Part shown: in pieces, positions 43,387 to 51,851 of the stretch | Numbering within the stretch: the stretch's first letter is position 1 | How the letters are laid out: the number at the start of each line of letters is the position of its first letter | Source: Massilia sp. CFBP 13721 | Lineage (GTDB): Bacteria; Pseudomonadota; Gammaproteobacteria; Burkholderiales; Burkholderiaceae_D | Direction: 5' to 3' | Length of the DNA: 61,488 nucleotides | Assembly: GCF_014842025.1 (NCBI RefSeq) | Contig: NZ_JACYUY010000033.1 | Location: 1-61,488 of the forward strand | Position numbers and translations under genes: made by a program | Notes under the pieces: generated by a model | Databases searched by the model: none | Seen by the model: only the letters and a program-made list of their open reading frames with translations | What the model was told of the DNA's origin: nothing

Positions 43387-43908
43387 TCATTTGCCGTATT
43401 GCTCGTCGCTGACCTTCTCCATCCACGTGACCCCCTTTCCCTCCTGTTGCTCCGAGATCGCCATATGGGTCATCGCGGTCGTCGGAGCTGCGCCGTGCCA
43501 GTGCTTCACGTCCGGCGGCGTCCACACGACGTCGCCCGGGCGGAGTTCCTGCACCGGGCCGCCCCAACTCTGCACACGCCCTACACCTGCCGTCACGACC
43601 AGGGTCTGGCCCAGCGGATGGCTGTGCCAGGCGGAGCGCGCGCCGGGCTCGAAAGTGACGTAGGCGCCGGTGGTTCGCGACGGTGCGTTGGTACCGAACA
43701 GCGGGTCAACGCGAACCGAGCCGGTGAAGTTCTGTGCCGGACCCCTGACGGACGCCTGTGTGCCGTTCCCAGCGAATTTCATCCCATGCAAGGCAGACGG
43801 TCTGGCCGCCTGGCCCCGGGTCTCCGGCACGCCCTGCGCACCGATCGGGGCGGCCAGAGCGAGCGCGATGGCTGCAACGGCTGCTTGCCTGAATCTATGA
43901 TCCTTCAT
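43387..43908 (-). CDS. Exported cupin-domain protein
   Basis: A 173-residue protein from ATG 43908 (AGGAG upstream) with a signal peptide (MKDHRFRQAAVAAIALALAA). Its single cupin has the ligand set ARSAWHSHPLGQTLVV, His-x-His and a later His in DVKHWHG. It resembles cupins found next to carboxymuconolactone decarboxylase and flavodoxin genes in many proteobacteria, the arrangement here. The enzymatic role is not known. Confidence 0.75.
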   Translation of the reverse strand: MKDHRFRQAAVAAIALALAAPIGAQGVPETRGQAARPSALHGMKFAGNGTQASVRGPAQNFTGSVRVDPLFGTNAPSRTTGAYVTFEPGARSAWHSHPLGQTLVVTAGVGRVQSWGGPVQELRPGDVVWTPPDVKHWHGAAPTTAMTHMAISEQQEGKGVTWMEKVSDEQYGK

Positions 43909-44074
43909 GACTGCTCCTATCAATATGCACATCGTGTGCATCAACGGTTTTCGCATGGAACGCTGCCAGCTTGCCGATTGCGGCTTTCACATACGCGGGG
44001 ATCCAGCAGCTTCCCGGCTTCCCAAATGCTTCAACGGCTAAATGGGCGTCGACGCAAGCCACTTCGTATCAGTG

Positions 44075-44686
44075 CTAGTTTGCCGGCCGGCTGCCTGGCC
44101 TGGCGTCGCCAAGCCAGCGGTTGACGCGCTCGGTGGTCTGCTTTTCCTGGTCGGCCTGCATGACCAGCGCCGCCTCGCGCAGGCGGGCTCGCGACGCATG
44201 CGCGGCGACGACCTTCAGGCTGTCACCGACGCCGTAGCCGCCGTGGGTAATGAAGGGAGTCAGGGTCTTTCCTGCCAGGTCGTGTGCGGCCAGGAACGAG
44301 CGGACGACAGGTGGGGCAGTTCCGCCCCAGATCGGAAAACCGAGATAGACCACGTCGTATGCGTCAAGGTTCTCCACCCTGTCCTTGAGCGGTGGCCTGA
44401 ACCCGCTGTCGCGCTCGCGCCGCGCCTGCTCGACGGTCTGGAAGTAGTCCTCGGGGTAAGGCTGCGCAGGCTGGATCTCGAAGACAGTGGCGCCCAGCGA
44501 GCGGCCGATGTGGCCGGCGATGACCCTGGTATTTCCACTACGCGAGAAATAGACCACCAATACGCGGCCAGCTGCCGGACGCTTCGTGTCGGCCGCCGCG
44601 CCAAGCGGGGCGACAAGGGCCGCCAGCGGCAGCAGGGCGCACGGCGCCATGAAGCGCCTGCGTGAGATGGATTCGGGGCAGTTCAT
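44075..44686 (-). CDS. Tat-exported flavodoxin-family protein
   Basis: A 203-residue protein. It starts MNCPESISRRRFMAPC (twin-arginine SRRRFMA) followed by a hydrophobic stretch, then a flavodoxin fold with FMN loop VVYFSRSGNTRVIAG and the second loop FPIWGGTAPPVV. It would carry FMN folded into the periplasm, unusual for flavodoxins but known for this gene neighbourhood. The start at 44686 has GGGAAA. It is followed by the cupin gene in the same direction. Confidence 0.78.
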   Translation of the reverse strand: MNCPESISRRRFMAPCALLPLAALVAPLGAAADTKRPAAGRVLVVYFSRSGNTRVIAGHIGRSLGATVFEIQPAQPYPEDYFQTVEQARRERDSGFRPPLKDRVENLDAYDVVYLGFPIWGGTAPPVVRSFLAAHDLAGKTLTPFITHGGYGVGDSLKVVAAHASRARLREAALVMQADQEKQTTERVNRWLGDARPGSRPAN

Positions 44687-44739
44687 CGTTGGTTTCCCGT
44701 AAGTGGTGTTCGGGCCGGCACGGTAACCGGCCGGGGGCT

Positions 44740-45147
44740 TCACTTTTTCTGGAATACTTCCTTGGCGACGGCGATCGCCGTGACGGCATTGGGCCAGCCG
44801 CCATAGAAGGCCAGGTGCGTGATCGCCTCGACCAGTTCGGCTTCGCTCAGGCCGTTGTCGCGGGCACGCTGCAGGTGCGAGCGCAGCTGATCCGGCCGGT
44901 TCATTGCGACCAGCGCACTGACCGTGATCAGGCTGCGGTCACGCTTCGACAGGCCGGGACGCTCCCAGACGTCGGCGTACAGGACATTGTCGGTAATCTC
45001 GGCGAACTTGGGGGCGATGTCGCCGTACATGCGCTGGGCCGGCGTTTGCGGCTGCGCCGGCCTGGCGGCCGTGGCGGCCGTGGCGGCCTCCCGGGCGCGT
45101 TGGCGGTGTCTGCGCCTGGGCCGGCGTGAGGGGGGCTGCGGCGTCAT
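44740..45147 (-). CDS. Carboxymuconolactone decarboxylase family protein, disturbed N-terminus
   Basis: Residues from AQRMYGDIAPKFAEITDNVLY to the C-terminus are an intact AhpD-like CMD domain (WERPGLSKRDRSLITVSAL, SHLQRARDNGLSEAELVEAI). Upstream, the frame turns into an Arg-rich stretch, while another frame reads APLTPAQAQTPP, which looks like the end of a signal peptide. A frameshift near 45090 plus a junction near 45140 with the alcohol dehydrogenase fragment have therefore damaged the 5' end. The listed start (ATG 45147) is formal. The catalytic Cys pair of AhpD proper is absent. Confidence 0.6.
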   Translation of the reverse strand: MTPQPPSRRPRRRHRQRAREAATAATAARPAQPQTPAQRMYGDIAPKFAEITDNVLYADVWERPGLSKRDRSLITVSALVAMNRPDQLRSHLQRARDNGLSEAELVEAITHLAFYGGWPNAVTAIAVAKEVFQKK

Positions 45148-45703
45148 GACCGGCGTCGGCGCGGTCGTCTTCGGTTGCGGCGACGTGGGCCTGAACGCGA
45201 TCCAGGGCTGCCGCATCGCCGGCGCCGCCATGATCGTCGCCATCGACATGTCCGACGCCAAGCTCGAACTCGCAAGGAGCTTCGGCGCCACCCACACCCT
45301 GAACGCCGCCACGCCGGACCTCGTGAAAGCCGTGCGCAAGCTCACCGGCGGCGGCGCCGACTATGCCTTCGAATGCGTCGGCAAGGGCGACATCGTGGCC
45401 CAGGCCTACGGCGTGCTGGCCAAGGGCGGCAAGGCGGTGGCGGTGGGCGTGGCGGCGCCGAAGGACAGCACCACGATCCGCACCGGCAGCCTGACCTTCG
45501 AGGAAAAGACCCTGACCGGCAGCTACTTCGGTTCGGCCCGGCCGCGCCAGAACTTCCCGCGCTTGCTCGCCCTGTATCGCGAAAAACGCCTCAAGCTGGA
45601 CGAGCTCATCACCCGCCGCTACCGCATCGAGGAAGCGCCGCAGGCCTTCGCGGACCTGGGCGAAGGACGCAATGCGCGCGGCGTGATCGTGTTCGACAAA
45701 TAA
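45131..45703 (+). pseudogene. Zinc-type alcohol dehydrogenase, C-terminal fragment
   Basis: The frame reads GCGVMTGVGAVVFGCGDVGLN, the start of the NAD domain of class III-like MDR alcohol dehydrogenases, and continues normally to ARGVIVFDK at 45703. The N-terminal catalytic domain (about 170 residues with the zinc ligands) is missing. It is replaced by the 5' end of the opposite-strand CMD gene, so this is a deletion/inversion junction. It cannot be a functional dehydrogenase. Confidence 0.8.
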
Positions 45704-45869
45704 GGCATCGAGCTCGGGCAAACTCGCCTGTTATCTGCCCAAATCCGCAGGCTTGCCGGAAACTCAAGCAGAACTGCACAGGCGAGCCTGGTTATGACGA
45801 ACACCTGCAAGCGAGATCCACTTGCGCTGTTCGATGAGCGCCCCATTCATCCCGATGTGAACATTCCCT
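45704..45869. other. Intergenic stretch with an inverted repeat
   Basis: CTCGCCTGT (45723-45731) is inverted at 45778-45786 (ACAGGCGAG) with a 46-bp centre. There is no gene. It separates the truncated dehydrogenase from the convergent BKACE gene and may end transcripts. Confidence 0.4.
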
Positions 45870-46697
45870 TCAAGCCGGCAGTCCCAACCTGGCACGCGCT
45901 TCGGCTGGTGTCGCCGGGCGCCTGCCATGGCGCGCGCAGAGCTCGACTGCAAGCTTGACCAGTTCCGCGTTGCTCGTTGCCAGACGCTCGCGATCGATGC
46001 GGATATTGTCCTCGAGGCCAGTGCGCACCGCATCGCCCTTGCGCGCGAGTACCCACTCGATCACGTCGTTCTGATGGCGTCCGATGCCTGCGGCGGTCCA
46101 GGTAGCGTTTGGAGCCACACGCTTCAAGGCCGAGAGCAGCAAGTCGAGCACATACTCATCGACCGGTAGCGCATTCTTGATGCCCATGACGAACTGGACA
46201 TGCGGGCGGTCATTGACCAGGCCTTCCTCCATCAGCCTGCGCATGCCATACAGGTGCGACAGGTCGAAGATCTCGATCTCCGGCAAGATCGCGTGCTCCT
46301 TCATGCTGCTTGCCAGCTGCGTGACCAGCGCCGGCGCGTTCTCATAAATAATTGTCGGAAAATTGACGGTCCCCGTTGCCAGCGACGCCATGTCCGGCTT
46401 GTGGTGCAGAGCGGCGCCCCGTGCAGCCTGGTCGCGCCCGCGTCCCCCGGTTGAAAACTGCACGATCATGCCTGGGCAATGTTTGCGTATCCCTTCCAGG
46501 ACACCGGCAAACAGGTCCGGATCGGACGACGCGCTTTCATCTGGATTGCGCACGTGCAGATGCACGAGGGTGGCACCGGCCTGATAAGCTTCGTGGGTCG
46601 ACTCGATTTGTTCCGCGACTGTCACAGGTACCGCGGGATTGTCCTTCTTGCGTGGGACCGAGCCGGTGATGGCAACAGCGATGACGACGGGATCCAT
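45870..46697 (-). CDS. BKACE-family beta-keto acid cleavage enzyme (DUF849)
   Basis: A 275-residue TIM-barrel protein of the 3-keto-5-aminohexanoate cleavage family: VAITGSVPRKKDNPAVPVT, metal-binding LVHLHVRNP, and a conserved MGIKNALP segment. These zinc enzymes condense a beta-keto acid with acetyl-CoA and yield a CoA ester and acetoacetate; substrates vary widely. The start ATG 46697 is preferred over 46703 because AAGGA then has proper spacing. It sits beside the quinate/shikimate genes but a pathway link is not shown. Confidence 0.82.
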   Translation of the reverse strand: MDPVVIAVAITGSVPRKKDNPAVPVTVAEQIESTHEAYQAGATLVHLHVRNPDESASSDPDLFAGVLEGIRKHCPGMIVQFSTGGRGRDQAARGAALHHKPDMASLATGTVNFPTIIYENAPALVTQLASSMKEHAILPEIEIFDLSHLYGMRRLMEEGLVNDRPHVQFVMGIKNALPVDEYVLDLLLSALKRVAPNATWTAAGIGRHQNDVIEWVLARKGDAVRTGLEDNIRIDRERLATSNAELVKLAVELCARHGRRPATPAEARARLGLPA

Positions 46698-46949
46698 GTC
46701 CATTCCTTGTTGTGGTGAGGGTCGAAAACAGTGCTCAGGGACCTGCATCGTATAACGCAGAAAACGAACAGCGAGTGCGTCCAGCGCCAAAGTGTGCGCA
46801 TTGCGCCCAACAACGCAAGGGCTCCTGTGGTACCCCCAAGCACATCACCGAAACGAATACCTGAAATTGCGAATAAAAATTGGATGAATATCTTGCGCTG
46901 GCGTAGAGTCGCCTCATCGACACACAAATTGATTCAGAGGAACCCCGAC
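46698..46949. other. Divergent intergenic region
   Basis: The 252 bases between the leftward BKACE gene and a rightward small frame carry no family-like gene. They are AT-richer than their neighbours and probably hold promoters for both directions. Confidence 0.4.
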
Positions 46950-47090
46950 ATGCACGCCATCACCCTTACCTCCTACGGTAACCAACCAGAAAACACTTTG
47001 CGCAGCAAGGTACGCATCCTGCTGGACGAGATCCTGTTTGCACTCGAGCTGTCCAACCGGGCCTACTACCAGGGCATCAACCGGTTTTGA
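46950..47090 (+). CDS. Small hypothetical protein (46 aa)
   Basis: A 46-residue frame, MHAITLTSYGNQPENTL at the start and an amphipathic helix (KVRILLDEILFALELSNRAYY). AGAGG lies nine bases upstream. The composition looks like a real soluble small protein, but no family is known. It stands alone between BKACE and the leftward QuiC-like gene. Confidence 0.45.
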   Translation: MHAITLTSYGNQPENTLRSKVRILLDEILFALELSNRAYYQGINRF

Positions 47091-47121
47091 GATCCACGCG
47101 GGAGAAGCTACAAGGTGCCGC

Positions 47122-48000
47122 TTACAAGGTACGTCCCGCATAGGCGCGCACCGGCAGGCTGCGCCGTAATACTTGATCGGTAATCCATTTCGCCGCGTTC
47201 AAGGCCCGCCCACAGACCAGATCCGGCGCCAACTGCAGGTAATCGTCATTGATCACTTCCAGGCTGTAACTGCCGCGATAGCCACCGCGGTCCAGCAATC
47301 GCAGCATGCGCGACAGCTCCGCCGAGTGGCTGCCCTCGCCGGGATAGACGCGCAGGTGCCCGGCCGTCTCGATACGCTCCTCCAGGCTGCGCAGGTCGCG
47401 CCACATGAAGTCCGACAGCTGCACCAGCGCGATTTTTTCCGCCTGGATGTCTTCCAGCCCTTCCAGTTCGTCTCCACCTGCCAGCATGTGGAAGGAATCG
47501 AGCACGATGCCGAGATTGGCGTGTGCGGCCATGTCCACCACTTCCCATGCATCTTCCCACGCGTGCACGTGCCGGCCCCAGGACAGGGCTTCATAACCGA
47601 TCCGGACACCGAGCGGCACCGCCGAATTGGCCAGCTTGGCCAGGTCGCGGGCAATCCGTTCGCGCTCGCCGCTGGCGTGACTGGAGGTGCTGGAAGAGAC
47701 GATCAGCAGGCGCGCCCCGACCGCCTTGCACACGCGTAGCAAATGGCGTGCGATATCGAGCTTGTACTCGTGCAGGGCGCCCTCCAGGCCTTCGTAATCG
47801 CGCATGACCTGAATCCCGGTTACGCGCAAGCCGCTGCTCCTGATCATCCGGACCGCGTCCTCGGTGCCGCCCGGATGCTCCACCAGGTCGCGCGCCCACA
47901 GCATGATCTGCGAAAAACCGGCTGCGCGGCAGGCCGCCAGCTTCGCTTCGAGCGGTCCGGCCAGCGTCACGCTGTCCATGCCGAAATTAGACAGGTTCAT
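47122..48000 (-). CDS. Sugar phosphate isomerase/epimerase-type 3-dehydroshikimate dehydratase (single domain)
   Basis: A 292-residue TIM barrel like the N-terminal domain of QuiC. The divalent-metal ligands expected for 3-dehydroshikimate dehydratase are present: Glu137 (YEALSWG), Asp168 and His171 (VLDSFHML), Gln194 (VQLSDF) and Glu248 (SLEVIND). It would turn 3-dehydroshikimate into protocatechuate. Its start overlaps the stop of the VOC gene upstream by 14 bases, so the pair equals a split version of the fused protein at 53790-55715. Confidence 0.78.
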   Translation of the reverse strand: MNLSNFGMDSVTLAGPLEAKLAACRAAGFSQIMLWARDLVEHPGGTEDAVRMIRSSGLRVTGIQVMRDYEGLEGALHEYKLDIARHLLRVCKAVGARLLIVSSSTSSHASGERERIARDLAKLANSAVPLGVRIGYEALSWGRHVHAWEDAWEVVDMAAHANLGIVLDSFHMLAGGDELEGLEDIQAEKIALVQLSDFMWRDLRSLEERIETAGHLRVYPGEGSHSAELSRMLRLLDRGGYRGSYSLEVINDDYLQLAPDLVCGRALNAAKWITDQVLRRSLPVRAYAGRTL

Positions 48001-48892
48001 CGCACCCCTCGCTGCCAGCGCCCCGGTCGCTGACCACCAGCTCGAAGCTGACGCCCCCCTTGTACAACTGGGTCAGGGCACCCTTCCCTCCCTTCTGCTG
48101 CGGCTCGCGGTCGATGAACACGATGCCGCGCGCCTCCAGCCGGCGCACGGCGGCCGGCACGTCCGGCACGCCGAAGCCGATGCGCACCATCCGCTCTTCC
48201 CACTGCAGGCTGCCCGCGCCCGGCGGCGGCTCGATCAGCTGCAGGTAGAAGCTGCGGCAGGGGCTGGCCAGCAAGGTTCCCTTCGGTACGACACCGAAGA
48301 ACTGGCCTTCCGGAAGCGCTTCGAAGTGCAGAAGCTGGCGGTAGAAATCGCTCCATTCGGGCTGGCGCCCCTCATCGATCGATTGCACGACACCGAAGAA
48401 ATGCATGCCGGCGAGCGCGGGTGGCTGTTGCGGCGCATTCGGGATCGGCTTGAAATCGACGTCGTAAATGGAAAAATCCCCGACCCGGTCGACGAAATAC
48501 AGGATCGAGTCGCCGGCGCCGTGCACGCCGGGGATATTCAGTTCCATCACGCCGACCCGGGTCTGGATCGCCCAGGCCCCCATCTCGACGGCATGGCGGT
48601 AGGCGACGTCGGCATCGCGCACGCGCAGCGCCAGCGCGCTGATCACAGTGGTCGGCAGGTCGTCGCGCGCCGTGGAAGGCAATGCGCGCTTGTCGGCGTT
48701 GACGACGATGTTCATGTCGCCCTGCCGGTACAGCGTCACTTCGCGCGAGCGATGCCGGGCGATCGCCACAAAGCCCATTTGCTCGATCAGGGCCCCGAAA
48801 GCGAGCGGCTCGGTGGTGGCGTATTCGATGAATTCGATGCCGGCAATGCCAAGTGGATTGCCGCTTGCTGCGTCGTGGTCGATATTGATCAT
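47987..48892 (-). CDS. HPPD-like VOC protein, detached C-terminal half of a QuiC
   Basis: A 301-residue protein resembling the hydroxyphenylpyruvate dioxygenase-like C-terminal half of QuiC. It has a His (LAGMHFFGVV) and a C-terminal Glu (VSFELVV) at iron-ligand positions. The middle ligand seems lost, with MVRIGFGVPD where the fused copy has HHIAIAVED. A dioxygenase reaction is therefore unlikely; a structural or regulatory role for the dehydratase encoded in overlap is plausible. The start at ATG 48892 has AGGA directly upstream. Confidence 0.7.
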   Translation of the reverse strand: MINIDHDAASGNPLGIAGIEFIEYATTEPLAFGALIEQMGFVAIARHRSREVTLYRQGDMNIVVNADKRALPSTARDDLPTTVISALALRVRDADVAYRHAVEMGAWAIQTRVGVMELNIPGVHGAGDSILYFVDRVGDFSIYDVDFKPIPNAPQQPPALAGMHFFGVVQSIDEGRQPEWSDFYRQLLHFEALPEGQFFGVVPKGTLLASPCRSFYLQLIEPPPGAGSLQWEERMVRIGFGVPDVPAAVRRLEARGIVFIDREPQQKGGKGALTQLYKGGVSFELVVSDRGAGSEGCDEPV

Positions 48893-49186
48893 TCCTGTCC
48901 TTGCTCCGGTGCGGTCGGCTGCTGAAATGATAACGCGTTTTACCCGCCGCAATGCCGCGGTATGCCACGCGGGCAGTCAGTGGCCGTATTCGGACACTTC
49001 CCGACACCGTGGGCGGCTAGCGCACACATAATCGATTATCGCCCATTCTCCGGCCATAATCTGTTTTACCATTTTTTCATCGCACAGCATCCGGCACCTG
49101 CATGCACATGGCAGAACGGATGCCGGACCCAGACACGGGCGGCACACAGAAGGCGCGCCCGGCCGACAATCGACATTGGAGACACG
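48893..49186. promoter_or_regulatory. Divergent control region with candidate IclR operator
   Basis: The gap lies between the leftward split-QuiC genes and the rightward porin/transporter genes. GCGCACACATAATCG at 49020-49034 recurs exactly, on the reverse strand, at 57206-57220 before the aroQ operon. The flanks are also similar (CGCCC follows in both). It is the likely site for the IclR regulator at 51850. Confidence 0.6.
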
Positions 49187-50311
49187 ATGAAGAACAAAAT
49201 CGCCGGCGCCCTGGCGCTGACCGCCTGCGCCGGCCTGGCCCAGGCCCAGTCGAACCTTACGCTGTACGGAAACTTCGACGAATACATCGGCTACATCCGC
49301 AGCAGTAACGGAAGCCACATCACCGGCCTGAACGACGGCGCCATCCTGCGCACCCGTCTCGGGGTGCGCGGCTCGGAAGCGCTGCGGGCGGGCTACGAGA
49401 TCAAATACACGCTCGAAATGGGGATCAACGCCGACACCGGCGCCGCCGCCGACAGTTCGCGCCTGTTCGACCGCCAGTCCTGGGTGGGATTGAATACGCC
49501 GGCCGGCGAAGTGCGCGTGGGCCGCCAGAATACGGAAATCTTCCTCACCGGCGGCGCGATCGACTACACCGAGCGCACCACCTTCGGTTCGGTGATCAAT
49601 ACCTTTGGCATTCCCTCGCGCTACGACAACGACATCTCGTACCGCTCCCCGCGGGTGGCCGGATTGATGCTGTCGCTGCACTACGCGCTGGCGGAAAACG
49701 GCGGCGCCGCGCGCGGCAACCGCCCGATCTACCAGGCGGCCCTCGACTTCGAGCGGGGTCCGTACCGGTTTGGCTACGCAGGCCTGCAGGCGGCTCCCAA
49801 CCAGCTGACTGCCACCGTGCGTGAAAAGGTGAATTATCACCACGTCTACACCAACTACAAGTACGGGGCAGGCACTATCTACATTGCTTTTGTACGCAGC
49901 AATAACTCCACGGCAAACGCGAACGGGCGCAATGCCGGCGCCATCCTTAACAACATCAGCGTCCCGAACAATTATTTTGCCGGCACCGACCTTAACGCAG
50001 AGCGCTACTACAACATCTGGCAGGTTTCGGCCGATTACCGCGTGACACCAGCCCTGCGCGTGGGCGCCCTGTACGGCGCCATGCGCGACACCTCGGGCGG
50101 CGACGCCGGCACACGCGGCGCCAACGTCGGCGCCTACTACACGATGTCGAAACGCACGAGCCTGTACAGCTTCCTCAGCTACCTGAAGAACGACACGAAT
50201 GCGGGTTTCCGCTTCAGCAGTTCGGCCGGCCCGTCGGCAAACCTGGCCGGCGATGCCATCAACGGCCGCACGCTGACCGGTTTGCAACTGGGTATCCTCC
50301 ATCGCTTTTAA
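49187..50311 (+). CDS. Outer-membrane porin
   Basis: A 374-residue trimeric-porin-type protein: signal peptide (MKNKIAGALALTACAGLAQA), the first strand SNLTLYGNFDEYIGYI, GLNTPAGEVRVGRQNTEIF, and terminal Phe (LQLGILHRF). It would admit quinate/shikimate or other hydroaromatic acids to the periplasm. The start has GGAGA. It is 66 bases upstream of the MHS transporter in the same direction. Confidence 0.9.
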   Translation: MKNKIAGALALTACAGLAQAQSNLTLYGNFDEYIGYIRSSNGSHITGLNDGAILRTRLGVRGSEALRAGYEIKYTLEMGINADTGAAADSSRLFDRQSWVGLNTPAGEVRVGRQNTEIFLTGGAIDYTERTTFGSVINTFGIPSRYDNDISYRSPRVAGLMLSLHYALAENGGAARGNRPIYQAALDFERGPYRFGYAGLQAAPNQLTATVREKVNYHHVYTNYKYGAGTIYIAFVRSNNSTANANGRNAGAILNNISVPNNYFAGTDLNAERYYNIWQVSADYRVTPALRVGALYGAMRDTSGGDAGTRGANVGAYYTMSKRTSLYSFLSYLKNDTNAGFRFSSSAGPSANLAGDAINGRTLTGLQLGILHRF

Positions 50312-50377
50312 CGCGGCAGCGCGCCGCACGACATGACACGCACTTCCCATACCGACTTACAAAACCAGGAGACAAAC

Positions 50378-51787
50378 ATGGCGTCCGTACCAAAGCAGGC
50401 ATCGCATGACAAAGGTCAGGCGAAAAAGGCGACACTGAGCGGTTGGATCGGCTCGGTGCTCGAATACTACGACTTCTTCATCTACGCCACCGCGGCGTCG
50501 CTGATCTTCCCGCAGATTTTTTTCCCAAAGGGCGATCCGAAGACCGCCATCATCGCCTCGCTGGCCACCTACGGGGTCGGCTACGTGGCACGCCCGATTG
50601 GCGCTTTCGTACTTGGCCACTGGGGCGACACGCGTGGACGCAAGCACGTGCTGGTGCTCTGCATGTTCCTGATGGGCTTTTCGACCGTCGCCGTCGGGCT
50701 CTTGCCGACCTATGACCAGGTCGGCATGCTGGCGCCGGTCCTGCTGGTCCTGATGCGCCTGATCCAGGGCTTCGCGGTCGCCGGCGAGATTTCCGGTGCC
50801 AGCTCGATGATCATGGAGCACGCCCCCTTCGGGCGGCGCGGCTACTTCGCCAGCTTCACGCTGCAAGGCGTCCAGTTCGGCCAGATTCTTGCCGCCGCCG
50901 TGTTCCTGCCGCTCGCGCATTACATGCCGGAAGACGACTTCAACAGTTGGGGCTGGCGCATTCCCTTCCTGCTCAGCTTCGCGGTGATCGTGGTCGGCTT
51001 CCTGATCCGCCGCAACGTCGACGAAACCCCGGCCTTCGCGAAGGAAAGCATCGACGGCAAGGTGCCGAAGGCGCCGATGGTGCAGGCGGTCCAGGAAAAC
51101 TGGCGCGACATGCTGCGCGTAGTCTGCATGGCTCTGATGAACGTGATCCCGGTGGTGGCGACCATCTTCGGCGCGGCCTACGCTGTGCAGCCGGGCTATG
51201 GCATCGGTTTCTCGAAAGACGTCTACCTGTGGATCCCGGTGCTGGGCAATATCGTCGCGGTGTTCGTGATCCCCTTCGTCGGCCGCCTGACGGACCGGAT
51301 CGGCCGCAAGCCGCCGATCGTGGTCGGCGCAATCGGCTCCGGCCTGCTGTCCTTCGGCTACCTGTACGCCATCAGCATCAGCAACGTGCCGCTGGCCGTC
51401 CTGATGTCGGTGCTGATGTGGGGTATCGTCTACCAGGGCTATAACGCGGTGTTCCCGAGCTTTTATCCGGAATTGTTCCCGACCCGTACCCGCGTATCGG
51501 CCATGGCGATCTCGCAAAACCTCGGCACCCTCGTGACCGCGATGCTGCCGGCGGTGTTCGCGACCGTCGCGCCGCCGGGCACGGACAACATTCCGATGAC
51601 CGTCGGCGCCATCGCGTTCGGGGTCACGATCGTCGCTGCGCTCGCTGCGCTGAGTTCGCGCGAAACCTTCCGTGTCCGCATGGAAGACCTGGGTAACCCG
51701 GCGGCCGTCCCGGTTCCCAAGGCCGAGTACGACCACCTGCGCGAACAGAGTATCGCTGCCGCGACGGGCTCCAGGGCAACGGCGTAA
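50378..51787 (+). CDS. MHS-family MFS transporter, likely shikimate/quinate type
   Basis: A 469-residue twelve-segment carrier with MHS signatures VLEYYDFFIYATAA, LGHWGDTRGRKHVLV and GRLTDRIGRKPPIV. The start ATG 50378 has AGGAG. Context (porin upstream, IclR regulator and dehydroshikimate dehydratases alongside) points to uptake of shikimate, quinate or a related acid with protons. It is ended by a strong terminator. Confidence 0.85.
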   Translation: MASVPKQASHDKGQAKKATLSGWIGSVLEYYDFFIYATAASLIFPQIFFPKGDPKTAIIASLATYGVGYVARPIGAFVLGHWGDTRGRKHVLVLCMFLMGFSTVAVGLLPTYDQVGMLAPVLLVLMRLIQGFAVAGEISGASSMIMEHAPFGRRGYFASFTLQGVQFGQILAAAVFLPLAHYMPEDDFNSWGWRIPFLLSFAVIVVGFLIRRNVDETPAFAKESIDGKVPKAPMVQAVQENWRDMLRVVCMALMNVIPVVATIFGAAYAVQPGYGIGFSKDVYLWIPVLGNIVAVFVIPFVGRLTDRIGRKPPIVVGAIGSGLLSFGYLYAISISNVPLAVLMSVLMWGIVYQGYNAVFPSFYPELFPTRTRVSAMAISQNLGTLVTAMLPAVFATVAPPGTDNIPMTVGAIAFGVTIVAALAALSSRETFRVRMEDLGNPAAVPVPKAEYDHLREQSIAAATGSRATA

Positions 51788-51803
51788 TCGCTTCTCCCCG
51801 ACC

Positions 51804-51851
51804 CGGCGCTGCCGGGCGAACGCCTTGCGCGTCGCCCGGCAGCGCCGTTTT
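51804..51851. terminator. Terminator between convergent transporter and IclR genes
   Basis: A 16-bp perfect stem, CGGCGCTGCCGGGCGA (51804-51819) with its complement at 51832-51847, is followed by TTTT. It overlaps the last codon of the iclR gene and also serves the leftward direction only weakly. Confidence 0.8.
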
